Assembly: GCA_963976875.1 (NCBI GenBank)
Contig: CAXBML010000014.1
Coordinates: 1-64,000 of the forward strand
Direction: 5' to 3'
From: Berkiella_A sp963976875
GTDB taxonomy: Bacteria > Pseudomonadota > Gammaproteobacteria > Berkiellales > Berkiellaceae
Length of the DNA: 64,000 bases
The notes beneath the pieces are model-generated. The model was not told the origin of the DNA. It saw nothing but the letters and a program-made list of their open reading frames with translations, and did not search any database. Shown piece after piece: positions 36,395-46,047 of the stretch (position 1 is its first letter; every line of letters starts with the position of its first letter). Made by a program: the position numbers and the translations under genes.

Positions 36395-37801
36395 TTACCT
36401 CAGTAGGTTAGATAAAGATGGTTTATGCTCTTTATTTGCTTTACAGGAAAGTGATTTTCTAAAAGCTCTCTGTATGAGTAAAATTGCATTCAAATAGGTA
36501 TCTGAGCGTATTTGAGCCTGGTGCGCTCCTTGTGGAGTCCAGGACTCATCACTCAAAGGTTTATTATCTGTGGGGTTTGAATCTTGACCAATAACATATT
36601 TATCTAACCCATTTTTATTTAAACCTGCTCTTTGAATGCAGCGAATAAACATTTCTCTTTCTGTTTGTAAATCTTGAGTGAAAATTTGATAAAAATCCAA
36701 ATTTTCAAGTTTTTTCATAAAGAAAGCTATCATAATAAATGGACCTGAAATTTCCATTACACTACTTTTGAGCAAGGCATGTTTCATATTAGTTAGAATG
36801 TTATTTGCAATTTGATGATTTGTTAAATCTATTATGGACTTTGATGTTTGATGAGTATACTTTTTACGCATATATTGACCAAAGCATGCCATAAGTTCTA
36901 AGTCAGAGTATGTTGAAATATTTTTAAAGCTTAAGATAGTCTCTAATTCAAATTGATAGCAAGAAGTCAATAAATCCCTAATCGTTAGGTTGTCAATAAA
37001 TCTTCTAATGTTAAAAATACTAAGGTTAGAAATATTTTTACGACCAATCCAATCTATAATTGCAGAGAGCCTTTTGTTTAAGGTGATAGAAGTATGTAAT
37101 CCCTTTATGACGGGCGCTTGTAGTGCTTTTAAAGGCTTTGAGTATCTTTTAATTATTTCAAGCTGTGCGGATCGAAGTGAGTCTAGTGCTTCTGGTGCAA
37201 TTTTATTCGGGTTTTTTTTATTTTGGGCAAACCCAAGAAATTCATTATTAAAAGAAAGGCACTGCAAAGCGGTTCCTTTGGTTTCTATTACTGTCGGAAA
37301 TATAACAGGAGATTGTATATTTATAGTGGGTGGCAAGGCGCTGAAGTTTATAGGTACATCAAAATCAGAGTATATGCCACACCGTTTAATAACGCCTGGT
37401 AGTAAACGGACACAATCAGAAGCTGCGGCCAAGTTACCACCATTATTATTTATAGCATTCTGTATTTCACCTTTTGCAATGCGAAATAGATATTCATCAT
37501 ATTCATGTTTTAACATGAGAGGAATATCAGTATCGAAATCTATAAGCTCAATACTTAATTTTTGACTAAATTCTTTTAATTCGACTATCGTTTCTGCATT
37601 TAATATTTTTGAACTATAGACTAAGCTTAGGTTTGCTTCTGGGTTGGTTAGCTTAAAACGAATGCATCTAATTTTGTTTTCTGTCGATATAAATTCATTT
37701 GGATCGTGACTAAACCAAATCTTATAGTGCTTGCTGGTGGCGAGAATCCATTTCTGCTCAAATGGTAGAGTATTCTCGAGTGTAGGAGGCATTTTTAGCA
37801 T
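36395..37801 (-). CDS. Orphan protein with C-terminal IQ-like segment
   Basis: The 468-aa protein is not recognised. It appears globular, with mixed helices and strands and no membrane segment. Near the C-terminus LNAILLIQRAFRKSLSCK resembles an eukaryotic IQ motif (IQxxxRGxxxR), although Gly is replaced and the final basic residue is shifted by one. IQ motifs bind calmodulin, and some Legionella effectors such as SidJ use host calmodulin, so this is worth noting but weak. The ATG at 37801 is the first in frame. Confidence 0.7.
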   Translation of the reverse strand: MLKMPPTLENTLPFEQKWILATSKHYKIWFSHDPNEFISTENKIRCIRFKLTNPEANLSLVYSSKILNAETIVELKEFSQKLSIELIDFDTDIPLMLKHEYDEYLFRIAKGEIQNAINNNGGNLAAASDCVRLLPGVIKRCGIYSDFDVPINFSALPPTINIQSPVIFPTVIETKGTALQCLSFNNEFLGFAQNKKNPNKIAPEALDSLRSAQLEIIKRYSKPLKALQAPVIKGLHTSITLNKRLSAIIDWIGRKNISNLSIFNIRRFIDNLTIRDLLTSCYQFELETILSFKNISTYSDLELMACFGQYMRKKYTHQTSKSIIDLTNHQIANNILTNMKHALLKSSVMEISGPFIMIAFFMKKLENLDFYQIFTQDLQTEREMFIRCIQRAGLNKNGLDKYVIGQDSNPTDNKPLSDESWTPQGAHQAQIRSDTYLNAILLIQRAFRKSLSCKANKEHKPSLSNLLR

Positions 37802-37960
37802 GTACTACCATTTTGATTTTAATGAGCCAGTTAGTGATAATGAAAATAATTTAGCTAGGCAATTATACAAAATTAAATAATATAATGCAGTATATTTAAG
37901 CGAAATATTAAATTACAAAATCTACCAAAATTTGTTCTTTAGCTATATACTTATAATAAT

Positions 37961-38728
37961 ATGAAAATTATTGAGCAAACATTTTTTAATTTTGTGCTCC
38001 ACTATTACGCTAAGTATTTATTACGCTGGAGAGCTGCCTACATCTATCAAAAAATGTTTAGGCAAAAACTATCGATTCAAACGGCTAAAAATATAAAAAA
38101 TAAAATTATCAAGCTTGATAAAATTTTGCATTGCATAAAATCAGACTTATATAACATCAATAAAAAAATGCATGGCAAATTTTATTATGAATTCATACCA
38201 ACATTAAAACTGGCGCAAAAACTTCAGGCTCATTCTATTAGTTTAATTGAAGATGAACAATTACGTTTTGATGCAAAATTAGTCATGACAGATGAAACCA
38301 TTCAGAAAGTAGAATGGGTGACAGCGATGGATCATTAAAATGATAGTATAAAACTTGAGCATCTTGAACGGTATGGTTCTGCACCCATTCACCAAGATGT
38401 TCTTTATGATGGTAACATCAAAAATCGAAAAATCACGCATATTTCTCCTTCTGAGGACATACTTAGTACAAATGAAATACATCAAGTCATTGATAAAAAA
38501 TTAGTGCCTATGATAAGAGAAAGCTTTGTAAAAAAGCTTAATAAGCAGGGGAATGGCGTTTATCAAGACACAATACTAGGTATAGTTATTGATGATGACT
38601 CATTTTATCATGAAGACTTGTTGGCAGAGGGATTAAAAGATATTATTAGTAAAATACAAAATACACCAAATGCATTTTTGAATATATACCTGGTTGGTAA
38701 TAATACTTTCTTTTTGAAAATAAAATAA
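37961..38728 (+). pseudogene. Interrupted gene: one frame split by an in-frame TAA
   Basis: Two ORFs in the same frame, 37961-38338 (125 aa) and downstream to 38728, are separated only by a TAA at 38336-38338. The frame stays open right after the stop, reading NDSIKLEHLERYGSAPIHQD and on through VIDKKLVPMIRESF. Joined, they make one product of about 255 aa, suggesting a nonsense mutation in a single gene. The second part could only restart at a GTG (38504). The N-terminal part is basic and helical (LLRWRAAYIYQKMFRQKLS); the C-terminal part has acidic DDDS. No family recognised. A programmed readthrough is the alternative. Confidence 0.7.
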
Positions 38729-38817
38729 TTTACTTTAGTTTGTAAGATTTTACAGAGTGGCTATTCTTGAGCATAGGCTAAAAAAGTAAATCACTCCTAG
38801 GTCAATATGAAGTTCTA

Positions 38818-39612
38818 TTATATTGTAAGTGTTCCGGTCAAATAAGGCACAGCATAGCCATATAAATAAACACGATCACCGACTAGCTCACATTCAATTT
38901 CTCCACGACGATGAGAAAGTTGTATTGCGCTAAGAGTATTTTTACCCAATTTGTTTGCCCAATATGGCGTCATAATGCAATGGGCAGATCCTGTGACCGG
39001 ATCTTCTGGGACACTAAGATCTGGGGCAAAAAAACGAGATACGAAATCAACATCTTTCCCTTGTGAAGATACAATAACTCCTGTTGTCAATTCTTTTATA
39101 TGTAAGAGCTTATGGAAATCAGGTTGTAGTTTTTGAACTGTATTTTGATCGTCTACTACCACTAAAAAATATTCAGAAGAAAACACTTCTGCATTTTTAA
39201 TGCCTAAAGACTCTAGCATACCTGTGGGGGGAGAGCATTTTGTGGGGATGAGTGCAGGAAAGTCAAGACGAAATCTATTTGTCTTCTCATGATATATGCA
39301 TTCAAGCTTACCGCTTTGCTGGGAATGAAATTTGATATGTTGCTTACCCGGTTCTAGGTACGTTGAGATGACAAAGGCAGAGGCGAGCGTTGCATGCCCA
39401 CAAAGGTTTACTTCGTTATTGGGTGTAAACCATCTTATATGAAAGACATCATTTTTTTTGACTATAAATGCAGTTTCAGACAAGTTATTTTCTTGTGCAA
39501 TTAGTTGCATTGTTTCATCAGGAATCCAATCACGTAAAGGACAGACTGCTGCAGGATTGCCTCTAAAAAGTTTTTGTGTAAAAGCATCAACTTGGAAAAT
39601 GTCTATTTCCAT
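38818..39612 (-). CDS. PhzF family isomerase/epimerase
   Basis: The 264-aa protein is a PhzF-fold enzyme. Its start, FQVDAFTQKLFRGNPAAVCPL, has the family DAFt...GNPaaV motif. The catalytic Glu is in NNLSETAFIV, and the second half has GHATLASAFVI and the symmetric GSAHCIMTPYW. PhzF itself isomerises a phenazine precursor, but most family members have unknown substrates. It lies 51 bases downstream of an MFS transporter on the same strand and could share its transcript. It is full length. Confidence 0.94.
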   Translation of the reverse strand: MEIDIFQVDAFTQKLFRGNPAAVCPLRDWIPDETMQLIAQENNLSETAFIVKKNDVFHIRWFTPNNEVNLCGHATLASAFVISTYLEPGKQHIKFHSQQSGKLECIYHEKTNRFRLDFPALIPTKCSPPTGMLESLGIKNAEVFSSEYFLVVVDDQNTVQKLQPDFHKLLHIKELTTGVIVSSQGKDVDFVSRFFAPDLSVPEDPVTGSAHCIMTPYWANKLGKNTLSAIQLSHRRGEIECELVGDRVYLYGYAVPYLTGTLTI

Positions 39613-39663
39613 TCCTTGGCCTTAAGCTAGAGTTTGCTAATGGGTGACATTCATAAGCAAAAA

Positions 39664-40932
39664 TTAATTTTTGATTAACGTAAAGTCTTTGGTTGGTCTA
39701 CAATAAGTTTCTTTTACAAGAAAGATTGAAGCGAATAATCCCACAGAAATTAAAATAACAAGAAACGAAAATGCATAAACGTAGTCTTCCTTAATGAGGG
39801 TATCTGTATGACTATGGTTGTCTAGTAGCCATCCGATAACGGGCGCATTTACAGATGCCAGAAAAGCAATTATGCAATTATTAAAGCCCAGGCCTGCGGC
39901 TAAATAAAACTTACTACATTGCTCTGCCATAATAGCAAATCCAACACTTTGCCCAGCCGCACCAATGCCCAGTAAGAAAAAAGCACCTGTTAAGGTAGTT
40001 CTTGATGTTGGGAAATAGACTATTGTTATGATTGCTGCCAAGCAATTTAAAGCAGCTATAATCATGAATATTTTTCTGCGTCGGAAATAGTCGGAAAGAA
40101 AACCCAAAAGAGGGCAGCCAATAGCATAGCCTAACCAGCCGACAGTGATCATGTATGATGAAAACTTTGCGCTATACCCATTGATCTCAAGAAATATTTT
40201 ACCTTCATTTTCAGAAAGATATTCCAGAGTAAAATATATTAGCGCAGAGTATAACGCAATAGCCCAGGCTTGCTTCTGTTTTAAAATAGAAACAATATTT
40301 AATCTTATTGATGTAGGTCGAGTTAGGATCCTAAAACCCCCAAGGCTTTCATGACTATTTTTAACGATAACAATAATAAATATGGTAATCAGGAATCCAA
40401 AAAAACCAAGGCCAAGGAAAATAGAACGCCAATCAACGTTGCCATTCACAGCAATGTTATTAAGTGGGCCTGCTGCAACCATAGGCCCCATTGTGCCTAT
40501 AAATTGTGATAGGCCTATAAATAAGCCATAATGCTTTTTAGGCATCCAGTCATAGACAGAGACGAGCATGCAGATAAACCCAAATGATGAGCCTAGTCCC
40601 ATGAGCATTCTTGCAAATACTGCGGATTTGAATTGATAAGTCATTGCAAAAGCAATACTTGAAACAGCACAAAGCAATGCAGCAAACGTTAATGATTTTT
40701 TTAGTCCGAACCTATCTGTGATTATACCTACAGGGACTTGCATAGCGCCATAAACAACCATATACGCCGTGGTACTGAGAATGGCGAAGGCAAATGGGGT
40801 TAAACTTAAATCATACATAATAGGGTGTTGGAATGTACCTAACACCGTTCTAAGTAAGAATTCGTAAGTGAAAAAGATAGCACAAACTAACCAAACGGCA
40901 ATGCCCAAAGAGGAAATTTTATTATCAGTCAT
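39664..40932 (-). CDS. MFS transporter
   Basis: The 422-aa protein has about twelve transmembrane segments and the MFS loop signature GIITDRFGLKKSLT (GxxxDRxGrk). A second copy, FLSDYFRRRKIF, follows helix 8. The overall form fits the organic-anion or metabolite-transporting MFS groups rather than classic drug pumps, but the substrate cannot be named. The ATG at 40932 lies two bases after the stop of the aspartoacylase-like gene, so the two are likely cotranscribed. An earlier in-frame start at 40965 would overlap that gene. Confidence 0.88.
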   Translation of the reverse strand: MTDNKISSLGIAVWLVCAIFFTYEFLLRTVLGTFQHPIMYDLSLTPFAFAILSTTAYMVVYGAMQVPVGIITDRFGLKKSLTFAALLCAVSSIAFAMTYQFKSAVFARMLMGLGSSFGFICMLVSVYDWMPKKHYGLFIGLSQFIGTMGPMVAAGPLNNIAVNGNVDWRSIFLGLGFFGFLITIFIIVIVKNSHESLGGFRILTRPTSIRLNIVSILKQKQAWAIALYSALIYFTLEYLSENEGKIFLEINGYSAKFSSYMITVGWLGYAIGCPLLGFLSDYFRRRKIFMIIAALNCLAAIITIVYFPTSRTTLTGAFFLLGIGAAGQSVGFAIMAEQCSKFYLAAGLGFNNCIIAFLASVNAPVIGWLLDNHSHTDTLIKEDYVYAFSFLVILISVGLFASIFLVKETYCRPTKDFTLIKN

Positions 40933-40934
40933 AA

Positions 40935-41972
40935 TTAATTCGAATCGCTTTGTTGCTCTTCCCAAGACTCAATGGCATCTTCAGCCTTTGAGTAGTCAAT
41001 AAATGAGGCTATTTTAAAAATTGATAGTCCTTCATGAATGAGAGGGGTTGTGTTGATACCGACGATCATTCCATCCTTTGTTGCTTTGACATGCTCCCCA
41101 ATATCGGCGCTAAAAGGGTCTGAAATGGTGCCTAATTTTTCCCCTTTTTTTATTGCCTGACCCAGCTCTACATAGGTTCGCAAAATGCCACCACGATGAG
41201 CGATAATCCAGCCCTCATCTTGGGAGAAAACAGGTGAGAATTCAGTAATTGGCTCTTCCTTGGCGAGTAAATCAATAGAGCGCATTATGTTAATTGTTCC
41301 ATTGACGCCTAATGTTATGGCATTTTCATCAAATCGCATTGCTTCGCCTGCTTGGTAGACAATAAGGGGGATATTTAAACTCTCTGTGGTTTGCCGAAAG
41401 TTATTTCCTTCAATGCTGACATTTGTAATAACGGGGGCTTGGAATGCCTTAGCAAGTTGTTTGGTTTTTTGGTTATCAAAATTACAGTACACTTGGGGCA
41501 ATATGTTATGGTTTAGCGCACCTGTATCAAGCTCTATGCAATAGTCAGCTTTTTTTATTAGTTCGTGGGTTAGAATATGTGCTATACGTTCACCATAATT
41601 ACCATCTGCCCTACCTGGAAAACATTCTGAAAGATTATTTCCGGATGGCATTGTTTTTGGGAAATGGGTTAGACCATAAATATTAATGACAGGAACGGCA
41701 ATAATAGTTCCATTAATACTTTCACCATCAAAAGATTCAATGAGTCGGTTAACAATTTCGAGTCCATTCATCTCGTTTCCATCAATAGTAGAGAAAACCA
41801 AAAGACATGGGCCAGCGCTTTTTCCATGAATGACTTTAATGGGCATATAGAGAGGGGCGCATGAGTAAAGATCGGGCATTTGCAGTGCTAAATTGGCCTT
41901 TTCTCCGGGTTGGATAAACTCGTTACAAATGCATAATGGTGTATTTTTCATAATATAAACTTGTTTTTCCAC
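40935..41972 (-). CDS. Succinylglutamate desuccinylase/aspartoacylase-like protein with altered metal site
   Basis: The 345-aa protein belongs to the AstE/AspA (M14-like) family of zinc deacylases. Key segments are FSTIDGNEMNGLEIVNRL (family gxHGxExxG), PVINIYGL, and IELDTGALNHNILPQVYC (family lDxHTGal). The Glu of GNE is kept, but both zinc-binding His, in HGxE and DxHTG, are Asp here. Activity with Asp ligands is uncertain. The C-terminal part (GGILRTYVELGQAIKKGEKLG) has the lipoyl-like barrel of this subfamily. It precedes an MFS gene by two bases. The start may be GTG 41972 or ATG 41951. Confidence 0.85.
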   Translation of the reverse strand: MEKQVYIMKNTPLCICNEFIQPGEKANLALQMPDLYSCAPLYMPIKVIHGKSAGPCLLVFSTIDGNEMNGLEIVNRLIESFDGESINGTIIAVPVINIYGLTHFPKTMPSGNNLSECFPGRADGNYGERIAHILTHELIKKADYCIELDTGALNHNILPQVYCNFDNQKTKQLAKAFQAPVITNVSIEGNNFRQTTESLNIPLIVYQAGEAMRFDENAITLGVNGTINIMRSIDLLAKEEPITEFSPVFSQDEGWIIAHRGGILRTYVELGQAIKKGEKLGTISDPFSADIGEHVKATKDGMIVGINTTPLIHEGLSIFKIASFIDYSKAEDAIESWEEQQSDSN

Positions 41973-42695
41973 GATAAGTAAGGCGAATGATTATAACACA
42001 GAACAGATGAAAATTAAAGTCAGATCATTTGAATGGGTGTAGTCACAAGTAGAATTTATTTGTGTTGTTACAAATGTTGTTTGAGATTGTTATAGTATAT
42101 TTACTGAAATATTTAGCATTTATTATGATGTTATAATTCAAAAATTAAAATACCTTAATATAGTTCGGCGCGAATTATATTAAGCACAATTTTAGATAGC
42201 TTGGGAGCAGGATAAATGTTTTTGCAAAAAAAAACTTTATTAGGTAAAAGTAAATCGCAGTAAAGGGGTAATGAGAGCAATTTACAGGACACCCTAATTA
42301 TAAATTTTTTATTTTTGTAACATTAATTTTTTGAATTTATACTTGGTATTTTAAATTTTTGATTGATTATTTTTTTCAAACTAAATCTTCTATAACACTT
42401 GAATACTTGGAAAAAAAAATCAAACTAACTAATAGGCTAGCATATTTTATCTTAAGGTTATTTACACAAGTTAGATAACATTAAAACATCTGTTTCCCAG
42501 TAGAAATATAGCCCTGTTGGTAGTGCAAGCTATCTGAGGTCAGTTGACTAGAATTCTTTTTACCTTAAAACCATAATATTATTATGCCAAATTATTGCAT
42601 TTCAACACAAATGGGCCTTGCTCGTTAAGTTTTATTCGTTCATTGTTTTCACTTTCATGAGTCGATTCATATTTTTAATCTTGATGAAATTGTGA
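41973..42695. other. Intergenic region, very AT-rich
   Basis: These 723 bases contain several stop codons in every frame and long A/T runs. No RNA gene, IS end or convincing hairpin was seen. Regulatory sequence for the divergent and upstream genes may be present but cannot be pointed out. Confidence 0.55.
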
Positions 42696-43352
42696 CTATT
42701 TTTTAAGTAATGAGAACACTAAATCGTTCGCCTCAATTAGACCTTTAGCTTGTAGGTGGAGTGGGATATTTTTAGCCCGTTTATTATGGACAGTCTCAAT
42801 ATGAAAATACTGACTGTAAAGCTGATAAACCTCAGTCTCATTGACAGAAAAAGGCGGGCCTTGCATTTGAGATTGTTTGTAGCCGATTGTTATTAAAAAC
42901 AGGTGTGTATTAGCATTTGTTAAGTTAATTATTTTCTCAGCATATAGGAGCCTTGTATCAGAAGGCAGGGCAATTAATGATGCACGATCGTATATAGCAT
43001 CAATCTTTCCAATAATGTCATTACTTAATTCAAAAAAATCTCCAGCTAGAAGCGTTATGTTTTCACTAGAAAAAAAATGAAAGCTTTTTTCTTTGTGCTC
43101 TTTAAATGGAATAGCATTTTCATGATAAAAATCTTTACAGGCTTGGTAATTGAGTTCGGAACCAATAACCTTAAACCCTTGCTCTGCAAGCCAAACGAGA
43201 TCAACGCTTTTGCCACACAAAGGTGCAAATATGGTTGAACCTGGTTTTAGATTTAACCGATTAAAAAATTTCACCATGAAAGGATTAGGTTGTTTTTGAT
43301 TAAATGGTATATTGTCACTGTTCCATTTTTCATGCCAAAACGCTTGATCCAT
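42696..43352 (-). CDS. tpm: Thiopurine S-methyltransferase family protein
   Basis: The 218-aa SAM-dependent enzyme matches bacterial TPMT: FWHEKWNSDNIPFNQKQPNPFMVKFF at the start, then the nucleotide-binding region IFAPLCGKSVDLVWLAEQGFKVIGSEL and the acidic IDAIYDRASLIALPSDTRLLYAE. TPMTs methylate thiopurines and, in bacteria, also tellurite or selenium compounds. The protein is of normal length. It is alone on the minus strand. Function beyond methyl transfer to small thiols or metalloids is not determined by sequence. Confidence 0.94.
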   Translation of the reverse strand: MDQAFWHEKWNSDNIPFNQKQPNPFMVKFFNRLNLKPGSTIFAPLCGKSVDLVWLAEQGFKVIGSELNYQACKDFYHENAIPFKEHKEKSFHFFSSENITLLAGDFFELSNDIIGKIDAIYDRASLIALPSDTRLLYAEKIINLTNANTHLFLITIGYKQSQMQGPPFSVNETEVYQLYSQYFHIETVHNKRAKNIPLHLQAKGLIEANDLVFSLLKK

Positions 43353-43461
43353 TTTCTTAGATTCCTTTTTGATGGCTAAATTTATTGGGTAGATTGTTTA
43401 GTTGTTTTATCTATAGGTTTTTGTTTCTATTTTAAATAGACAGTGAGTTTGTCATTTAGGA

Positions 43462-43782
43462 TTAAACTCCATGTCGTTGACTTATTTTTTTATTTTCTGT
43501 TTGTATTGTTATTTTATGGCAAGTGAATGTTTTATTCATAACAGCAAAATGATTTAGGATACTACGCGGAGAATTTTTCGACGCTTGAATGAACTGGTAA
43601 TCTTCTTTATATTCACGTTGTAGGTACTGTTGTTCTTTTAACGCCAGATTTTTTTTAGAGATCCATTTTTGATATAGTTCTCTATTGTCTTGGGTCATTT
43701 TTTTTAGTAATAACGTTTGGTTCCTTGTTGCGAGTAGGTATATGGCTTCAAATAAAATGACTGTTTCTGTATTGAACCGCAT
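43462..43782 (-). CDS. Small protein of unknown function
   Basis: The 106-aa product is basic and helical, with a leading hydrophobic helix (TVILFEAIYLLATRN) and a Lys/Glu/Gln-rich centre. No family is recognised. On the complementary strand gggctcccaatgcg precedes its ATG, with a weak ribosome-site match. Coding status is supported mainly by length in this AT-rich area. Confidence 0.4.
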   Translation of the reverse strand: MRFNTETVILFEAIYLLATRNQTLLLKKMTQDNRELYQKWISKKNLALKEQQYLQREYKEDYQFIQASKNSPRSILNHFAVMNKTFTCHKITIQTENKKISQRHGV

Positions 43783-44263
43783 TGGGAGCCCTTTGTTTTA
43801 TTAAGATAATTTATTACTTACGGATTATCTCATACTCAGAAAGTGTTGTTCTACTATATTTTATTCTTTTATCAAGCAAGTATTAATAATGAGATTATGC
43901 ATTCTGTTTTGAGGTAATAGCTTATGGCCAACTTAGGCAGTTACTATGAATAATTAGGTTAGTAAAAATACAATGTTTCATGGTTGCTGCAGATAATCGA
44001 ACTATTTATTTGAGTTTTATAGAAAAGAGAATGGAAGAGAGTAAATAAAAGATTGAAAAAAGTTGGCTAAATGACAATGGGATGCTTGTTTTATATAGCT
44101 CCCTAATTTATGACATCTTTAATAAGGGCTTAGAGCCGCCTTGAAGTCGCATGGAGCACAAGCCATACAAATCCATCTCGCAGCGCATTCTCTATGAAAA
44201 TTTAATACTTTTGCCTAGAAGTATGTAAAATACACAAGGTGTGCAATTTTAAGGTTAAGTCTT
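43783..44263. other. Intergenic region without a recognised gene
   Basis: These 481 bases have no ORF of useful length and no RNA gene. Nothing distinctive was found apart from high A/T content. Confidence 0.5.
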
Positions 44264-44614
44264 TTGACTAAAAATATTAACTTAAACACAACTGATAAAA
44301 TAATCAATTGGGCGCAAGACACGCTGAATGTAAAGACGACTGATAGTGCGGATATTGTCGATACACCTTGGTTCAAAGTTCTAAAAATTACTAGCAAAGA
44401 AGAAATCTTATATTTGAAACAAACACCAGAAGATTTATTCGCTGAGCCTGAAGTCATTAGAGTTATTCAAAAGCACATGAATAATTCAGATCGGATAGGC
44501 TTGACCCAGCATAGGACCTTTGACACATTTCATAAACTACCTAATGCCATTGAGAATTTGGATCTTGTTAAAACACTTGATGAACTTTCTAACGTTTTAT
44601 TTCAAGTTGAATAA
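44264..44614 (+). pseudogene. Truncated phosphotransferase (APH-like) N-terminal fragment, probable remnant
   Basis: The 116-aa ORF contains PWFKVLKITSKEEILYLKQTPEDLFAEPEVIRVIQKHM. This matches the N-lobe of aminoglycoside-phosphotransferase-like proteins: a strand with xVLkI, then YLKQTP holding the ATP-contacting Lys, then a helix. The family is about 300 aa, but here the frame ends before any catalytic loop (HxDxxxxN). It begins only with TTG and lacks a good ribosome site. I therefore read it as a decayed gene. A small stand-alone protein is the alternative. Confidence 0.55.
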
Positions 44615-44753
44615 AATCCTTAACAAAGGGAACTACAAAAATAAATCGCAGCTTATTTTTTTAACAAAATCATTTTGGAAATGCTAACAATCTTGATGAG
44701 CTTACGACCATGGCTATTTTATTTTAATCAGACTTCAATAAGCAAAAATTATT

Positions 44754-45746
44754 ATGGATACAATATATTTAATATATGACAATGAATGTATTTTATGTAC
44801 CCAATGTGCCAAAGCGCTCAAGATAAAAAACGCTGTTGGTCACTTGGAAGTCATCAGTGCAAGGATAGATCATCCCTTAGTAACAGAAGCTTTGGAATTG
44901 GGATATGATCTAAATGAAGGTATAGTCGTGAAGTACAAAGATTCATACTATCATGGACAAGAGGCTGTTAGTTTTTTGGCACTATTAAGCAATCCAGTCG
45001 ATTTGTTTAATAAGCTAAACGCCCGGCTATTTAAACATAAGTGGGCAGTAATTGTAATATATCCTTTATTCAAAGCCATTCGAAATTGCCTTCTTTTTTT
45101 ACGACGAACCCCGGGTATCAAACAGCACAGTGAGCAACCCTTGTTTCGCCGTGTCTTTAGAGCGCAATGGGATAGCATGCCTGTGATTTTCCATAAAAGA
45201 TATGCTAATCGTAGTTACCACACAGAATCCGTTATCTTAAATGGCACAATGAATATTTATTTATCGAAGTATTATAAATTAATATCTCCATTTCTCAGGT
45301 TTTCTGGTGCTTTAGTTCCATTCGCAGGAACTAATATTCCTGTTACTATAACACTGAGCTCTACTGAAGATTCAGAGTCAGTCATGATGGATCGCGTATT
45401 TCATTACCCAGAGGGGAAGCCTTACCATTTTAAATCAAAGATTATTGTCACATCAAAGTTGGATGTGCTTGAAATAATGAAGTATGGCCTCGGTATTAGG
45501 TTGGCATACAAGTACCAACATCAAAACATTCACCTAAATTATAAAGGTTATATATGGCGATTTATGGGGTTAAATATCCCTATTCCCATGGCTGTTTTTT
45601 TAGGCAGAGTGACTGCTCTTGAAACAGTTTTATCTGACGATGCAAAAGATTTCAAAATGATTGCTACAGCTAACCATCTACTATACGGGAAAATATTTGA
45701 ATATAGTGGGCAATTCAAGGTGACTAAAGAGATTTTGATAAAATAA
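44754..45746 (+). CDS. DCC-type thioredoxin-like domain fused to DUF4166
   Basis: The 330-aa protein has two parts. Residues 1-90 are a DCC-family thioredoxin-like domain: IYLIYDNECILCTQCAKAL (family FDGxCxxC) and EGIVVKYKDSYYHGQEA with LLSN. Residues about 130-325 match DUF4166: FHKRYANRSYHTESVILNG, then PVTITLSSTEDSESVMMDRVFHYPEG and GYIWRFMGLNIPIPMAVFLGRV. A basic hydrophobic stretch near residue 100 links them (WAVIVIYPLFKAIRNCLLFL). Similar fusions are found in other bacteria, and the biochemical role is unknown. The ATG at 44754 follows no strong ribosome site. Confidence 0.85.
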   Translation: MDTIYLIYDNECILCTQCAKALKIKNAVGHLEVISARIDHPLVTEALELGYDLNEGIVVKYKDSYYHGQEAVSFLALLSNPVDLFNKLNARLFKHKWAVIVIYPLFKAIRNCLLFLRRTPGIKQHSEQPLFRRVFRAQWDSMPVIFHKRYANRSYHTESVILNGTMNIYLSKYYKLISPFLRFSGALVPFAGTNIPVTITLSSTEDSESVMMDRVFHYPEGKPYHFKSKIIVTSKLDVLEIMKYGLGIRLAYKYQHQNIHLNYKGYIWRFMGLNIPIPMAVFLGRVTALETVLSDDAKDFKMIATANHLLYGKIFEYSGQFKVTKEILIK

Positions 45747-46047
45747 ACTTAAAGTACAAAATATAAGTATAAAATAAATGATACGCATAATAAAGTGTTG
45801 GTAAATGGTTGTTTATTGAATTTTATTTTAGTATCACAGTGGTATTAATGTAGAGTCATCGGAATTTAGCCCTATTTTTAGAGATATTGACATGTATTTT
45901 TAAACCAATTTTTAGCATAAATGGCGTCAAAGTTGATTGTTTTGTTCTTTCATCATACACTTGATTTCATATGTAATTAGGCGTAACGACTGATGAGCTT
46001 GCAGCTTAAGGTGGTTATTTTTCATCAGTGATACGAAATTTCTCTAT
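45747..46047. other. Intergenic region between convergent genes
   Basis: These 301 bases between convergent genes show no ORF and no strong terminator hairpin. Nothing else was recognised. Confidence 0.5.

Noticed and set aside
42000..42690. Possible regulatory RNA in a long AT-rich gap
   Set aside because: No stable stem-loop or terminator was found; the signal is only AT content.
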